Source of the DNA: Streptomyces sp. NRRL WC-3605
Lineage (GTDB): Bacteria > Actinomycetota > Actinomycetes > Streptomycetales > Streptomycetaceae
Direction: 5' to 3'
NCBI RefSeq assembly: GCF_001509795.1
Contig: NZ_LLZN01000013.1
Location: 62,001-126,000 of the forward strand
Length of the DNA stretch: 64,000 bases
The notes under the pieces were generated by a model that was given only the letters and a program-made list of their open reading frames with translations, made no database searches and had not been told where the DNA came from. Each line of letters opens with the position of its first letter. Positions within the stretch are counted from its first letter, which is position 1. This document shows positions 53,553-62,542 of the stretch, piece by piece. The translations under genes and the position numbers were made by a program.

Positions 53553-53630
53553 AACCAGCCCGTCCGGCGCTTGAGGACGAGGCCCGTTCAGGGCCGACAG
53601 CGGGGGTTCGGGGGCGGCAGCCCCCGAGAC
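53553..53630 (-). repeat. REP-like Streptomyces intergenic element with hairpin
   Basis: On the minus strand it reads GGGGGCTGCCGCCCCCGAAC, later CGGCCCTGAACGGGCC, then CGTCCTCAAGCGCCGGACGG and GCTGGTT. I recall this sentence-like string from many Streptomyces intergenic regions. It contains a TCGGGGGC-GGCA-GCCCCCGA hairpin (53608-53627) about 55 bases beyond the stop of the regulator gene. Confidence 0.65.
53608..53627 (-). terminator. Terminator hairpin of the narK-regulator unit
   Basis: 8-bp perfect stem with GGCA loop, part of the intergenic repeat; lies downstream of the HemD-like regulator gene. Confidence 0.6.
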
Positions 53631-53679
53631 GGCAACCTGTACGCCGGGTACGGCCCGGCCCGGGGCAACCAAAACATCC

Positions 53680-54831
53680 TCACTCGCCCGAATACTTCGC
53701 ATCGGCGGCCGGGTCCAGCGCCAGCCGATACCCCCGTTTCACCACCGTCTGGATCAGCTTCGGCGCCCCCAGCGCCGTACGCAGCCGGGCCATCGCCGTC
53801 TCCACGGCGTGCTCGTCCCGCCCGGCGCCGGGCAGCGCGCGCAGCAGGTCGGCCCGGGACACCACCCAGCCCGGCCGCCGCGCCAGCGCCCGCAGCAGGG
53901 ACATCCCGGCGGGCGGCACCGGCCGCAAGTCCCCGTCCACCAGCACCGCGTGGCCGCGGATCTCCACCCGGCGCCCGGCGATCGGCAACGTCCGCGCGCG
54001 GCCGGGCAGTTCCCGGCACAGCAGCTGCACCAGCGGGCCGAGCCGGAAGCGTTCGGGCTGCACGGTGTCGATCCCCCGCGCCTGCAACGGCAGCGCGGTG
54101 ACCGGGCCCACGCAGGCCGGCAGGACGTCGTGCCCGAGCGCGGCCAGCAGTTCGTGGAGCAGTCCGCGTTCCTCGGCCCGCGTCAGCAGGGACGCGGCGG
54201 CCGGGGCGCTGGTGAAGGTCACGGCGTCCAGGGAACGGGAGACGGCCGCGTCCAGCAACCGGTCCACGGGGCCGATGTCCACCGGCGGCAGCCACCGGTA
54301 CACGGGCACCCCGAGCACCTCCGCCCCGCCCGCCCTGAGCGCCTCCACGAAGCCGGGCAGCGGCTCGCCGTGCAGCTGGACGGCGATCCGGCGCCCGTCG
54401 ACGCCCTCCTCCAGCAGCCGGTCCAGCACCTCGGCCATGGACTCGCTGGACGGCGACCACTCCTCGGTCAGTCCGGCCGCGCGCACCGCGCCCTTCACCT
54501 TGGGCCCGCGCGCGAGCAGTTCGACCTCGCGCAGCCGGTTCAGCAGGTCCTCGCCGAGGCCCCAGCCCTCGGCGGCCTCGATCCAGCCCCGGAAGCCGAT
54601 CGCGGTCGTGGCGACCACGACGTCCGGGTGCCGCTGGATGATCTCCTTGGTGGCGGCGAGCAGTTCGCTGTCGTCGGAGAGCGGCACGATGCGCAGCGCC
54701 GGGGCGTGCACGACGGCGGCGCCGCGCCGCTGGAGCAGCGCCCCGAGCTCGTCGGCACGGCGCGCGGCGGTGACGCCCACGGTGAACCCGGCGAGGGGTC
54801 CGTGTTCAGGTTGCTGCTGTTCGTCGTACAT
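53680..54831 (-). CDS. HemD-like domain fused to a winged-helix DNA-binding domain, probable nitrate/nitrite regulator
   Basis: 383 residues. Residues 15-265 form a uroporphyrinogen-III synthase (HemD) fold (GFTVGVTAARRADELGALLQRRGAAVVHAP; VTFTSAPAAASLL). Residues 275-375 form an OmpR/PhoB-type winged helix (EIRGHAVLVDGDLRPVPPAGMSLLRALARRPGWVVSRADLLRALPG...VETAMARLRTALGAPKLIQTVVKRGYRL). The same fusion sits beside narK in M. tuberculosis (Rv0260c) and is thought to regulate nitrate/nitrite genes. Here it lies 126 bases downstream of narK. The HemD domain may sense a tetrapyrrole or be a worn-down enzyme; catalysis is not claimed. Confidence 0.88.
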   Translation of the reverse strand: MYDEQQQPEHGPLAGFTVGVTAARRADELGALLQRRGAAVVHAPALRIVPLSDDSELLAATKEIIQRHPDVVVATTAIGFRGWIEAAEGWGLGEDLLNRLREVELLARGPKVKGAVRAAGLTEEWSPSSESMAEVLDRLLEEGVDGRRIAVQLHGEPLPGFVEALRAGGAEVLGVPVYRWLPPVDIGPVDRLLDAAVSRSLDAVTFTSAPAAASLLTRAEERGLLHELLAALGHDVLPACVGPVTALPLQARGIDTVQPERFRLGPLVQLLCRELPGRARTLPIAGRRVEIRGHAVLVDGDLRPVPPAGMSLLRALARRPGWVVSRADLLRALPGAGRDEHAVETAMARLRTALGAPKLIQTVVKRGYRLALDPAADAKYSGE

Positions 54832-54957
54832 AACTCTCGTTCCGCACTCGAGTCGTGGTGCCTGCGCCGGACGCCCGCACAGATGCGTCCGCATGCCGAG
54901 CGAGCCTGTCAACGGTGCGTGACAGGCTCGGTTCGGCCACGTGTCAGCGGTGTTACG

Positions 54958-56340
54958 TCACACCTCGGCATAGCTGAGCTGCGGCTTCGCCTCCGTCGCC
55001 GAAGCCGTGGGGGCCGTGGCGGGTGCCGGGCGGCGAAGGTATACGGCCCAGGTGACCGCGAAGCACAGGCCGTAGAAGGCGAGGAAGGCGACGAAGGCGC
55101 CGGTGCCGGAGCCCACGCTGAGGAACGACTGCCGGAAGGCCATGTTGATGCCGAGTCCGCCGAGCGCGCCCACCGCGCCGATCAGCCCCATGGAGGCGCC
55201 GGAGAGCCGGCGGCCGTAGGCGGCGGCCGCCTCGCCCTCCAGGCCCTGCCCGAGGGCCTTGGCGTGGAAGATGCCGGGGATCATCTTGAACGTGGAGCCG
55301 TTGCCGAGTCCGGTCAGGACGAACAGCGCGATGAAGGCCACGGTGAACAGCGGCAGCGACTCGCGCACCGACGCCACGATGACCACGCCGGTCGCGGCGG
55401 CCATGGCGACGTAGTTCCACAGCGTGATCCGCGCGCCGCCGAAGCGGTCGGCGAGCGAACCGCCGACGGGGCGGATCAGGGAGCCCAGCAGCGGGCCGAT
55501 GAAGGTGACGTAGGCGGCCTGGAGGGGCGTACGGCCGAACTGCGTCTGCAGGACCAGGCCGAAGGCGAAGCTGTAGCCGATGAACGAGCCGAAGGTGCCG
55601 ATGTAGAGGAAGGACATGATCCAGGTGTGGGGGTCCTTCGCGGCGTCCTTGGCGGCACCGGTGTCGTTGCGGACGGAGGAGATGCTGTCCATCTTCAGCC
55701 AGGCGAGGACGGCGGCGACGACGATGAACGGGATGTAGATGCCGAGCAGCAGGCGCGGGCCGCCACTGGCGCCGATCACGGCGAGACCGACCAGCTGCAC
55801 GACGGGGACGCCGACGTTGCCGCCGCCGGCGTTCAGCCCGAGCGCCCAGCCTTTCCTCCGCAGCGGGAAGAAGGCGTTGATGTTGGTCATGCTGGAGGCG
55901 AAGTTGCCGCCGCCCACGCCGGCCAGCATCGCGCAGATCAGGAAGACGGTGAACGAGGTCCCCGGCTCCATCACCGCGAACGCGGCGACCGTGGGCACGA
56001 GCAGCAGGCTCGCCGAGACCACCGTCCACATCCGGCCGCCGAAGACGGCGACGGCGAAGGTGTAGGGGACGCGGGCGACGGCGCCGACCAGGGTGGCCAT
56101 CGAGACGATGGTGAACTTGTCGGCGGGGGTGAGGCCGTACTCCGGCCCCATGAACAGCACCATCACGGACCACAGGGTCCAGATCGAGAACCCGATGTGC
56201 TCGGAGAGCACGGAGAAGAACAGGTTGCGGCGGGCGATCCGCTCACCGGTGGTGTTCCAGAAGGTCTCGTCCTCGGGGTCCCAGTGGTCGATCCAGCGGC
56301 CTCCCCTGCTCGCGACGGGGGCAGTGCTCGGGGCTGTCAT
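54958..56340 (-). CDS. narK: NarK: nitrate/nitrite MFS transporter
   Basis: 460 residues, about 12 helices. Family motifs: DHWDPEDETFWNTTGERIARRNL at the N-terminus, GVGGGNFASSMTNINAFFPLRRKGWALGLNAGGGNVGVP (nitrate signature), and GGSLADRFGGARIT. It imports nitrate or exports nitrite at the plasma membrane. GGAGG precedes the ATG. A GTGAC-N6-GGAAC element like a GlnR box lies about 90-100 bases upstream. Confidence 0.93.
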   Translation of the reverse strand: MTAPSTAPVASRGGRWIDHWDPEDETFWNTTGERIARRNLFFSVLSEHIGFSIWTLWSVMVLFMGPEYGLTPADKFTIVSMATLVGAVARVPYTFAVAVFGGRMWTVVSASLLLVPTVAAFAVMEPGTSFTVFLICAMLAGVGGGNFASSMTNINAFFPLRRKGWALGLNAGGGNVGVPVVQLVGLAVIGASGGPRLLLGIYIPFIVVAAVLAWLKMDSISSVRNDTGAAKDAAKDPHTWIMSFLYIGTFGSFIGYSFAFGLVLQTQFGRTPLQAAYVTFIGPLLGSLIRPVGGSLADRFGGARITLWNYVAMAAATGVVIVASVRESLPLFTVAFIALFVLTGLGNGSTFKMIPGIFHAKALGQGLEGEAAAAYGRRLSGASMGLIGAVGALGGLGINMAFRQSFLSVGSGTGAFVAFLAFYGLCFAVTWAVYLRRPAPATAPTASATEAKPQLSYAEV

Positions 56341-56426
56341 GGCGCCTCCACGGTCTTCGGACTCGGTCGCCTGCGAGTGGCTGATCCCGAAGGTAGGGAG
56401 GGCTCGTTTCCGGGCTGTGGCACCCG

Positions 56427-56442
56427 GTGACCGGCAAGGAAC
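56427..56442 (+). promoter_or_regulatory. GlnR-box-like element upstream of narK
   Basis: GTGAC - CGGCAA - GGAAC fits the GlnR consensus GTNAC-N6-GAAAC with one mismatch. A weaker half-site (CTCAC) follows after another six bases. It lies 87-102 bases before the narK start, in the reverse orientation to the gene. Confidence 0.4.
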
Positions 56443-56505
56443 GTTGCTCTCACCCGCCGGACGGGGCGGATGAGAGGTCCCGCGGACCGGGCCCGGACGA
56501 CCTGG

Positions 56506-57429
56506 TCAGGGCTGCTGCGGGGGCTGCCAGTGGGGGTTCTGCTGCGGGTAGGGCGGCTGCTGGCCGTACGGCTGGGGCGGTTGGGGCGCCTGCCCGTACG
56601 GCTGCTGGGGCGCCTGACCGTAGGGCTGCTGCCCGTACGGGCCGGGCGCGGCAGGCTGGGCGGGGTAGGGGCCGGGGGCGGCAGGCTGGGCGGGGTAGGG
56701 GCCGGGGGCGGCCGGCTGGGCGTACGGGGCCGGCGCCGGGGCCTGCTGCCCGTATCCGCCGGGGGCACCCGGCGCGGCGGCCGGGACCTGCCCGCCGTAC
56801 GGCCCGGCCGCGCCGAACGGGTTGCCGTGCCCGGGGAGGTGGCCGCTCGCCGGCAGGTACCGCAGGCGGCCCGTCTCGTCCCGTACGGGTGTGAAGCCGG
56901 CGGCCTCGAGCCGCGCCGCGAACTTGGCGTTCCGCTTGCGGGTGACGACGACGCCGACGGCGAGCAGCGCCATGAGCGCCAGCCAGCCGAGGACGACGAA
57001 GAAGGCGGAGTCGCCCTCGATGTCCGCCTTCAGGGCGGAGAAGAAGAAGCCACCGGTGATACCGGCGGCCACCCAGTACATGCGCTTCTCGACATGCCGG
57101 CCGGTGAGGTCGAAGTTGATGCGCGCCTTGAGCAGTTCGTGCGCGTCGGGCACGAGCGGCGGCAGGGAGACGCCGTCACCGGCGTCCGGGTACTGCGCCC
57201 AGTTCTGCGCGGCCCGGGCGCGGGCCTGCGGGCTGGGGTCGGGCGCGATCAGCATCACGAGGGCGTTGTTGCGTCCGCCCTGCCTCACGTCCAGGTACTC
57301 GTACCCGAACTGCTGGGCGACGAAGGCGAGGTGGGCGAGCTTCTTCACCGAGGCCATGGGGCTCGTGAGCTCCACCGGCTGACCGCTCGCGATCAGCCGA
57401 AGCATCTTCTGGACCTGCCGCTTGCTCAC
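56506..57429 (-). CDS. Membrane protein with Pro/Gln/Tyr-rich C-terminal repeats
   Basis: 307 residues. The first 110 residues are soluble, including MSKRQVQKMLRLIASGQPVELTSPMASVKKLAHLAFVAQQFGYEYLDVR. Two membrane helices lie near 118-135 and 142-160. The last 110 residues are a disordered tail with AAPGPYPAQP repeats (three tandem copies) and PYGQxP units. The fold is not one I recognise. It is transcribed toward the narK promoter, with the acyltransferase gene 136 bases upstream. Confidence 0.75.
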   Translation of the reverse strand: MSKRQVQKMLRLIASGQPVELTSPMASVKKLAHLAFVAQQFGYEYLDVRQGGRNNALVMLIAPDPSPQARARAAQNWAQYPDAGDGVSLPPLVPDAHELLKARINFDLTGRHVEKRMYWVAAGITGGFFFSALKADIEGDSAFFVVLGWLALMALLAVGVVVTRKRNAKFAARLEAAGFTPVRDETGRLRYLPASGHLPGHGNPFGAAGPYGGQVPAAAPGAPGGYGQQAPAPAPYAQPAAPGPYPAQPAAPGPYPAQPAAPGPYGQQPYGQAPQQPYGQAPQPPQPYGQQPPYPQQNPHWQPPQQP

Positions 57430-57565
57430 GCGTCACCCACTCCCCCACCGGACCACCCGGCGACCCCGTCCACCACCGCGACCCGGCCAGTCTTCCACGG
57501 GGGTCCGACATCGAGGACGGCGGACCTGCGGAGACGGGGGGTCGCGGGGGCGGACGGGGACGGTG

Positions 57566-58984
57566 TCATCCGCGGCGACGGCCGCCGCGGCCGCCGTCGC
57601 CGGACGCGGCGGCCTTCTTCTTCGTGCCGTTCGGCCACAGCCGCGGGCTGCGCTTGGCGGCGATGTCCTCGACCCAGCCGAAGGACAGGACGGCCAGCCC
57701 TATCAGCGGCCAGACCAGGAAGAACATCCAGATCATGTACGTCGAGTCGAGAGCGGCCGAGGCCCGCTCGCTCTCCATGAACGGCAGGTTGTACAGCTGG
57801 TCCAGGATCGGGACCGTGGCCATGATCAGGAGGTTGTGCCACAGGTAGATCGTGACCGCGCGGTTGTTGGACAGCGTGACCAGCTTGTCCCAGCGGGCGA
57901 GCCGGCCCGGCAGTTCCTGCCACGAGGGCGAGTAGAGCAGCAGGATCACGACGAACCCGAAGGACCAGGTCGCCTGGGACAGCGGGATGTCGTTGAGGTC
58001 CCAGCCGTCCGGGCCGAGGTGGCCCGAGGCCCACCACAGTCCGAAGGCCATGACGAGCGAGGCGCAGGAGACGGCCACATAGCGCGGGATCCTGGACAGC
58101 AGGCCCTCGTGGTGGGCGAAGCCCAGCACCCAGCAACCGCCGTAGACGGCGAAGTCGGAGATCGCGTTGCCGGTCTCGCCGGGGATCTTGACGACACCCG
58201 TGCCCACGACGGCCGTCAGGGCGAGCGGGGCCAGCAGGGTCGGCCACGGGGCCCGGCGGAACGCCCACAGCAGCAGCGGGGACGCCACGACGAACCACAG
58301 GTAGGCCCGCAGGTACCAGAGCACACCGGCGGCCTGCACCGCCCAGGTGTTCTCCAACAGGCCGGACTGGGAGCCGATCTGCCACGGGAACGGCGGCGCG
58401 CCGACCGGGACGAGGTAGTTGAACAGGTCGATGACGGCCCACATGCCGCCGCCGAGGTCCGGGTCCTTCGTCGGGTTCCAGCCGCCGGCGAACATCATCG
58501 TCAGCACGACGGCGCTGAACACCCACAGCGGCGGCAGCAGACGCCTGACGCGGCTCTTGATCACGCCCCACGCGGGACGGTTCAGGGAGCGCGCCATGAG
58601 CGAGCCGGCCAGCGCGAACATGACGCCCATGGACGGGAACAGGACCGTCAGCCAGGCCCAGCCGAAGAGGTGGTACGCGACCACGCGGACCAGCGCGATG
58701 GAGCGCAGGAGGTCCAGGTAGCGGTCGCGGCCCGGCTTCTTCGGCGCGGCGGCCGGCACCGGTTCGGGGGCCGGGTCCGGGGCGGGGGTGGAGGGCTCGG
58801 GTGCGACGGCGGTCGCCGCCGGCTCGTGTCCGTACGCGCCCGCGCCCGCGTAGGGGTCCGTCCGCCAGGCCGGGTCGTTCTGCCAAGCCGGGTCGGTCTG
58901 CCAGGCGGGGTCGTTCTGCCAGGACGGCTCCGGTGCCCCGGGCCCGGCTGCTCCGGGCCCCATGGGCGGGTATCCGTGCGTCAT
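57566..58984 (-). CDS. Membrane acyltransferase (acyltransferase-3 family)
   Basis: 472 residues. An N-terminal tail has tandem NDPAWQTDPAW-type repeats and Pro/Ala-rich sequence. The acyltransferase-3 domain begins at YLDLLRSIALVRVVAYHLFGWAW (the catalytic His of the family is in VVAYHLF) and has about 10 helices. Such proteins O-acylate extracellular polysaccharides. The ATG overlaps the matB stop (ATGA), so it is part of the same operon and may modify the MatAB polymer. Confidence 0.88.
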   Translation of the reverse strand: MTHGYPPMGPGAAGPGAPEPSWQNDPAWQTDPAWQNDPAWRTDPYAGAGAYGHEPAATAVAPEPSTPAPDPAPEPVPAAAPKKPGRDRYLDLLRSIALVRVVAYHLFGWAWLTVLFPSMGVMFALAGSLMARSLNRPAWGVIKSRVRRLLPPLWVFSAVVLTMMFAGGWNPTKDPDLGGGMWAVIDLFNYLVPVGAPPFPWQIGSQSGLLENTWAVQAAGVLWYLRAYLWFVVASPLLLWAFRRAPWPTLLAPLALTAVVGTGVVKIPGETGNAISDFAVYGGCWVLGFAHHEGLLSRIPRYVAVSCASLVMAFGLWWASGHLGPDGWDLNDIPLSQATWSFGFVVILLLYSPSWQELPGRLARWDKLVTLSNNRAVTIYLWHNLLIMATVPILDQLYNLPFMESERASAALDSTYMIWMFFLVWPLIGLAVLSFGWVEDIAAKRSPRLWPNGTKKKAAASGDGGRGGRRRG

Positions 58985-61230
58985 CCCACCGGCCTCCGAT
59001 CGCCGTCACGTGTGCCTGCCGAACGCTGCGACGGCACGGGGCCGCCGGGTGCCTCCACCACGCCCGTGCGGCGCAGCTTCTGCCAGCGCAGGCGGCCGCC
59101 GGTGAGGGCCGTGATCCAGGACTGGAGCAGGACGACGTACATCAGCTGGCGGTAGAGGATCTGCTGGAGCGGGAGCGAGATCAGGTGGGTCATGCGCTCC
59201 TTGTCCAGCCGGAAGGCGTAGGCGGCGCAGACCAGCTGGATCGCGAGGACGCCCAGCCAGGCGACGACGGTCTTCTGCGTCGGGCCGAAGATCAGGCCGT
59301 AGATCAGGAAGACGTCGATGAGCGGGGCGAGCAGGGGCGCCAGGACCATGAAGAGCGACACCAGCGGCAGGCCGACCCGGCCGAAGCGGCCCGAGGGCCC
59401 CTTCTCCACGAGGGCGCGGCGGTGCTTCCAGATCGCCTGCATCGTGCCGTACGACCAGCGGTAGCGCTGGGACCACAGCTGCTGGACGGACTCCGGTGCC
59501 TCGGTCCACGCGCGCGCGTTCTCGGCGTAGACGACGCGCCAGCCGTCCCGGTGCATCGCCATGGTGATGTCGGTGTCCTCGGCGAGCGTGTCGTCGCTCA
59601 TGCCGCCGACCCGCTCCAGCGCCGACCGCCGGAAGGCGCCGACGGCGCCCGGGATGGTCGGCATGCAGCGCAGGATGTCGTACATGCGGCGGTCGAGGTT
59701 GAAGCCCATCACGTACTCGATGTGCTGCCAGGCACCGATGAGGGAGTCGCGGTTGCCCACCTTCGCGTTGCCGGCGACGGCACCGACGCGCGGGTCGCCG
59801 AACGGCTGGACCAGCTCGCGGACCGTGGCCGGCTCGAAGACGGTGTCGCCGTCCATCATCACGATGATGTCGTAGCTGGCGTTCGCCAGGCCGCGGTTGA
59901 GCGCGGCGGGCTTGCCGGCGTTGAGCTGGCGGACGACCCGGACGTTCGGCAGCCCCATGGCCTCGACGATGCGGGCCGTGCCGTCGCTGGAACCGTCGTC
60001 GACGACGATCACCTCGATGGGGTGCTCGCTCGCCATGAGGGAACGCACCGTGTTCTCGATGCACTTCGCCTCGTTGTACGCCGGGACGAGCACCGTCACC
60101 GGTTCCGTGACGGGCGGGCCCCAGCGGAAGCCCTTGCGGCGCACCCGGCGCGCGTGGATGCCGGACAGCAGCAGCATCAGCACGAAGCGGCTGATGACCA
60201 GGAAGCCGATCACCGCGAGGCCGACGACGAGGACGCCCGTGATGTTGTCCGAGGCGCGGACGAGGAAGATCCAGGCCTTGCCCTTCCACAGGTCGAGCCC
60301 GGTGACCTGGCTGTGGGCGCTGGGCGCGCCGAGCGCCTCGGTGAGGTTGCCGAACTTGTAGCCCTTGGCCTGCAGGTCGGGCAGGAACCGGTCGAGCGCC
60401 TGCACCGTCTGGTGCCGGTCGCCGCCGGAGTCGTGCATCAGGACGATGGCGCCCTTGCCGCCCTTGGGGGTGGCGCGGCGGATGATCTCGTCGACGCCGG
60501 GCTTCTGCCAGTCCTCGCTGTCGGTGTTGTTGACGACGGTGAGGTAGCCGCGCTGGCCGATGTACTCGGTGATCGGCCAGGACGCGTTGTCCATGGCGTC
60601 GGCGAACGACGAGTACGGCGGGCGGAACAGGGACGTGCGGATGCCGGCGGCGCCGGTGATCGCGAGCTGGTTCTGGGACAGCTCCCAGTCGATGCGCTTC
60701 TTCGACTGGTAGGAGAGGTCGGGGTGGTTGAAGGTGTGCAGGCCGACCTCGTGGCCCTCCTCGACCATGCGCCGGACCAGCTCCGGGTAGCGCGAGGCCA
60801 TGGTGCCGGTGACGAAGAAGACGGCGTGGGCGTGGTGCTTCTTGAGCACGTCCAGGACCTTGGGGGTCCACTCCGGGTCGGGGCCGTCGTCGAAGGTGAG
60901 GACCAGGCGGTGGTCGCGCAGGCTCAGCGTCTCGGCGCGGCCGCCGCGGGTGTCGATGACGGGGCCGCCCTCGAGGATCTTCTCCGGGACCTTGTCGGTG
61001 GCGGCCTCGGGCCGGATCCGGTGGTCGGCGAGGATCTCGCTGTGGACGTAGCCCCGCAGCATCAGCATCGCCATCAGGGCGACGAGGACGAGGCAGGGCA
61101 GGAGCAGGCGCATGGGTACGCGGCGGCGGCGCGGGGCCGCGCCGCGGGCGCGGTGTTCGGGTGCGTGGCGACGCGAGGAGCCGCCGCGGGCTCCGTGCTC
61201 GGCCCCACGGCGGCGGGTGCGGGATGCCAT
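58981..61230 (-). CDS. matB: MatB-like bifunctional polysaccharide deacetylase / family 2 glycosyltransferase
   Basis: 749 residues. An Arg-rich cytoplasmic N-terminus and one helix (40-58) precede an extracellular NodB-type deacetylase (LTFDDGPDPEW at 111-121, HTFNHPD at 165-171, LMHDS at 264-268). A helix at about 330-355 returns the chain to the cytoplasm. The GT2 domain has DDGSSDGT at 411, DGD at 460, EDTD at 551 and QRYRW at 588, the processive D,D,D,QxxRW pattern. Further helices follow. In S. lividans/coelicolor MatAB makes a poly-beta-1,6-N-acetylglucosamine-like polymer that glues hyphae into pellets. The name is by architecture and remembered synteny. Confidence 0.92.
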   Translation of the reverse strand: MASRTRRRGAEHGARGGSSRRHAPEHRARGAAPRRRRVPMRLLLPCLVLVALMAMLMLRGYVHSEILADHRIRPEAATDKVPEKILEGGPVIDTRGGRAETLSLRDHRLVLTFDDGPDPEWTPKVLDVLKKHHAHAVFFVTGTMASRYPELVRRMVEEGHEVGLHTFNHPDLSYQSKKRIDWELSQNQLAITGAAGIRTSLFRPPYSSFADAMDNASWPITEYIGQRGYLTVVNNTDSEDWQKPGVDEIIRRATPKGGKGAIVLMHDSGGDRHQTVQALDRFLPDLQAKGYKFGNLTEALGAPSAHSQVTGLDLWKGKAWIFLVRASDNITGVLVVGLAVIGFLVISRFVLMLLLSGIHARRVRRKGFRWGPPVTEPVTVLVPAYNEAKCIENTVRSLMASEHPIEVIVVDDGSSDGTARIVEAMGLPNVRVVRQLNAGKPAALNRGLANASYDIIVMMDGDTVFEPATVRELVQPFGDPRVGAVAGNAKVGNRDSLIGAWQHIEYVMGFNLDRRMYDILRCMPTIPGAVGAFRRSALERVGGMSDDTLAEDTDITMAMHRDGWRVVYAENARAWTEAPESVQQLWSQRYRWSYGTMQAIWKHRRALVEKGPSGRFGRVGLPLVSLFMVLAPLLAPLIDVFLIYGLIFGPTQKTVVAWLGVLAIQLVCAAYAFRLDKERMTHLISLPLQQILYRQLMYVVLLQSWITALTGGRLRWQKLRRTGVVEAPGGPVPSQRSAGTRDGDRRPVG

Positions 61231-62393
61231 CAGAAGGTGTTCTCCGGGAACGGGGCTGCGGGAGCGGAGGCGGTGCCTCCGGGCTCCTGCGTGACGGGCT
61301 CAGGGTTGCTCGGGCCGTTGGCGACCGTCCCCGTTCCGGGGTCTTCGGTGGTCGTGGGGTCGGTCGGCTCCGTGGTGGTGCCGCCGCCGTCCGTCGGGCT
61401 CGGTGCGGTGGGTTCGGTGACCGGGTCGGTGGGCGGCTGCCGGTCGGGCGTCGGGTTGGTGCCGCCCGGGTTGGACGTCGCCTTGCTGTTGCTCGGCTTC
61501 GGCTCGCCGGAGGTGGCCGGGTCCTCGGTGCCGGTGGACGCGCCGGGCGCGGTGCCGCCGGTTCCGGGCAGCACGCTCTCGCCGGCGGACGCGGACGGGG
61601 AGGCGCCCGGGGAGACGTCCGAGGTCTCGGAAGGCGTCACCGAGTCGGCCGGCATGGGCGAGGTGTCGACCTGGCCGGCGGGCTTGTCCGCGGGGCCCTC
61701 GACGGGCAGCCAGGGCGCGTCGGAGTTACCGGACAGCAGGGTGGCGACGATGACCACGGCGTAGACGGCGCAGGCCAGGGCGACGGCCATGCCGAGCCGG
61801 CGGAAGCGGCGGCTGCGGCGGCCCGTCTCGTCGACGAACACCGGTCCTTCGGAGCCCTCGGGGGCGCCGGGGGCGTCCTTGGCGGCGCGCATCATGCCGT
61901 CGAGCTGGAGCCCTATGCCGTCGAGCTGGACGGTGACCTCGTGCGGGTCGTGGGTGACGCCGGCGCCCTCCGGGTCCACCGCCTGCTCGTGTTCGGCCCA
62001 CGGGTCGCGCACGGGGGCCGTGCGGGGGCCGCCGGCCGCCGCGAACGGGTCGGTGCCGCCGGCCGCGTGCCGGCCGTGCCGGGGCGGGGCCGCCGGTCTT
62101 CCGACGCCGGGCAGGACCGCGGTCTCGTCGCCGGACGCGGCGGGTACGCCGCGCAGGATCTCCGTCTTGTCGGCGTCCGTCGAGGCACGCCTGCCACCCT
62201 GGAGTATGTCCGTCTCCCTTGCCTCGGTCCGGGAGCGCGGCCCCCGACCTGGGAGCCCGGTCTCCCCGGTCGCCGGGAAGGCCTGGGTGTCGACCCTGGC
62301 GCCCCCCGCGGAAGAATTGCCCACAGACCGGTACGCGGCTTGGGGCCACTCCGGTTGGGCGTCTTCTCGCCACTTCTTCACGCGCACGCACAT
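61230..62393 (-). CDS. matA: MatA-like single-pass membrane protein with Pro/Ser/Thr-rich exterior
   Basis: 387 residues. The first 200 are cytoplasmic, polar and partly disordered (GRRASTDADKTEILRG and similar repeats of T-E/D-ILxG). One helix at about 205-222 (LGMAVALACAVYAVVIVATLL) precedes an extracellular Pro/Ser/Thr/Gly-rich tail of about 150 residues. It lies directly upstream of matB with a one-base overlap (TGATG). MatA of Streptomyces is required with MatB for the adhesive polymer. ATG 62393 follows GTGGGGGG; GTG 62387 is an alternative. Confidence 0.75.
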   Translation of the reverse strand: MCVRVKKWREDAQPEWPQAAYRSVGNSSAGGARVDTQAFPATGETGLPGRGPRSRTEARETDILQGGRRASTDADKTEILRGVPAASGDETAVLPGVGRPAAPPRHGRHAAGGTDPFAAAGGPRTAPVRDPWAEHEQAVDPEGAGVTHDPHEVTVQLDGIGLQLDGMMRAAKDAPGAPEGSEGPVFVDETGRRSRRFRRLGMAVALACAVYAVVIVATLLSGNSDAPWLPVEGPADKPAGQVDTSPMPADSVTPSETSDVSPGASPSASAGESVLPGTGGTAPGASTGTEDPATSGEPKPSNSKATSNPGGTNPTPDRQPPTDPVTEPTAPSPTDGGGTTTEPTDPTTTEDPGTGTVANGPSNPEPVTQEPGGTASAPAAPFPENTF

Positions 62394-62542
62394 CCCCCCA
62401 CGGGACCGTTCCGGGTGCGCACACGACTCCGAGCACGCGTCGCCGCACCGGGCCCCCACCCGGCCGAGCGCCCCCCTTTACCACACTGTGCTCAGGCGAA
62501 GAATGTAGCGCACGCGGAGGTTTCGTGGTTGCCACGTGCCAA

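Larger units (their letters stand above)
53364..53679. other. Gene-free stretch with a dispersed intergenic repeat
   Basis: 316 bases between the CGNR gene start and the HemD-like regulator stop. The right third (53553-53630) is a recognisable Streptomyces intergenic repeat ending in a terminator hairpin. The left part is G/C-rich without a gene. Confidence 0.55.

Noticed and set aside
58801..61764. Plus-strand open frame of 987 codons over the matB region
   Set aside because: Compositional shadow of the acyltransferase, matB and matA genes; no domain recognisable and no ribosome binding site.
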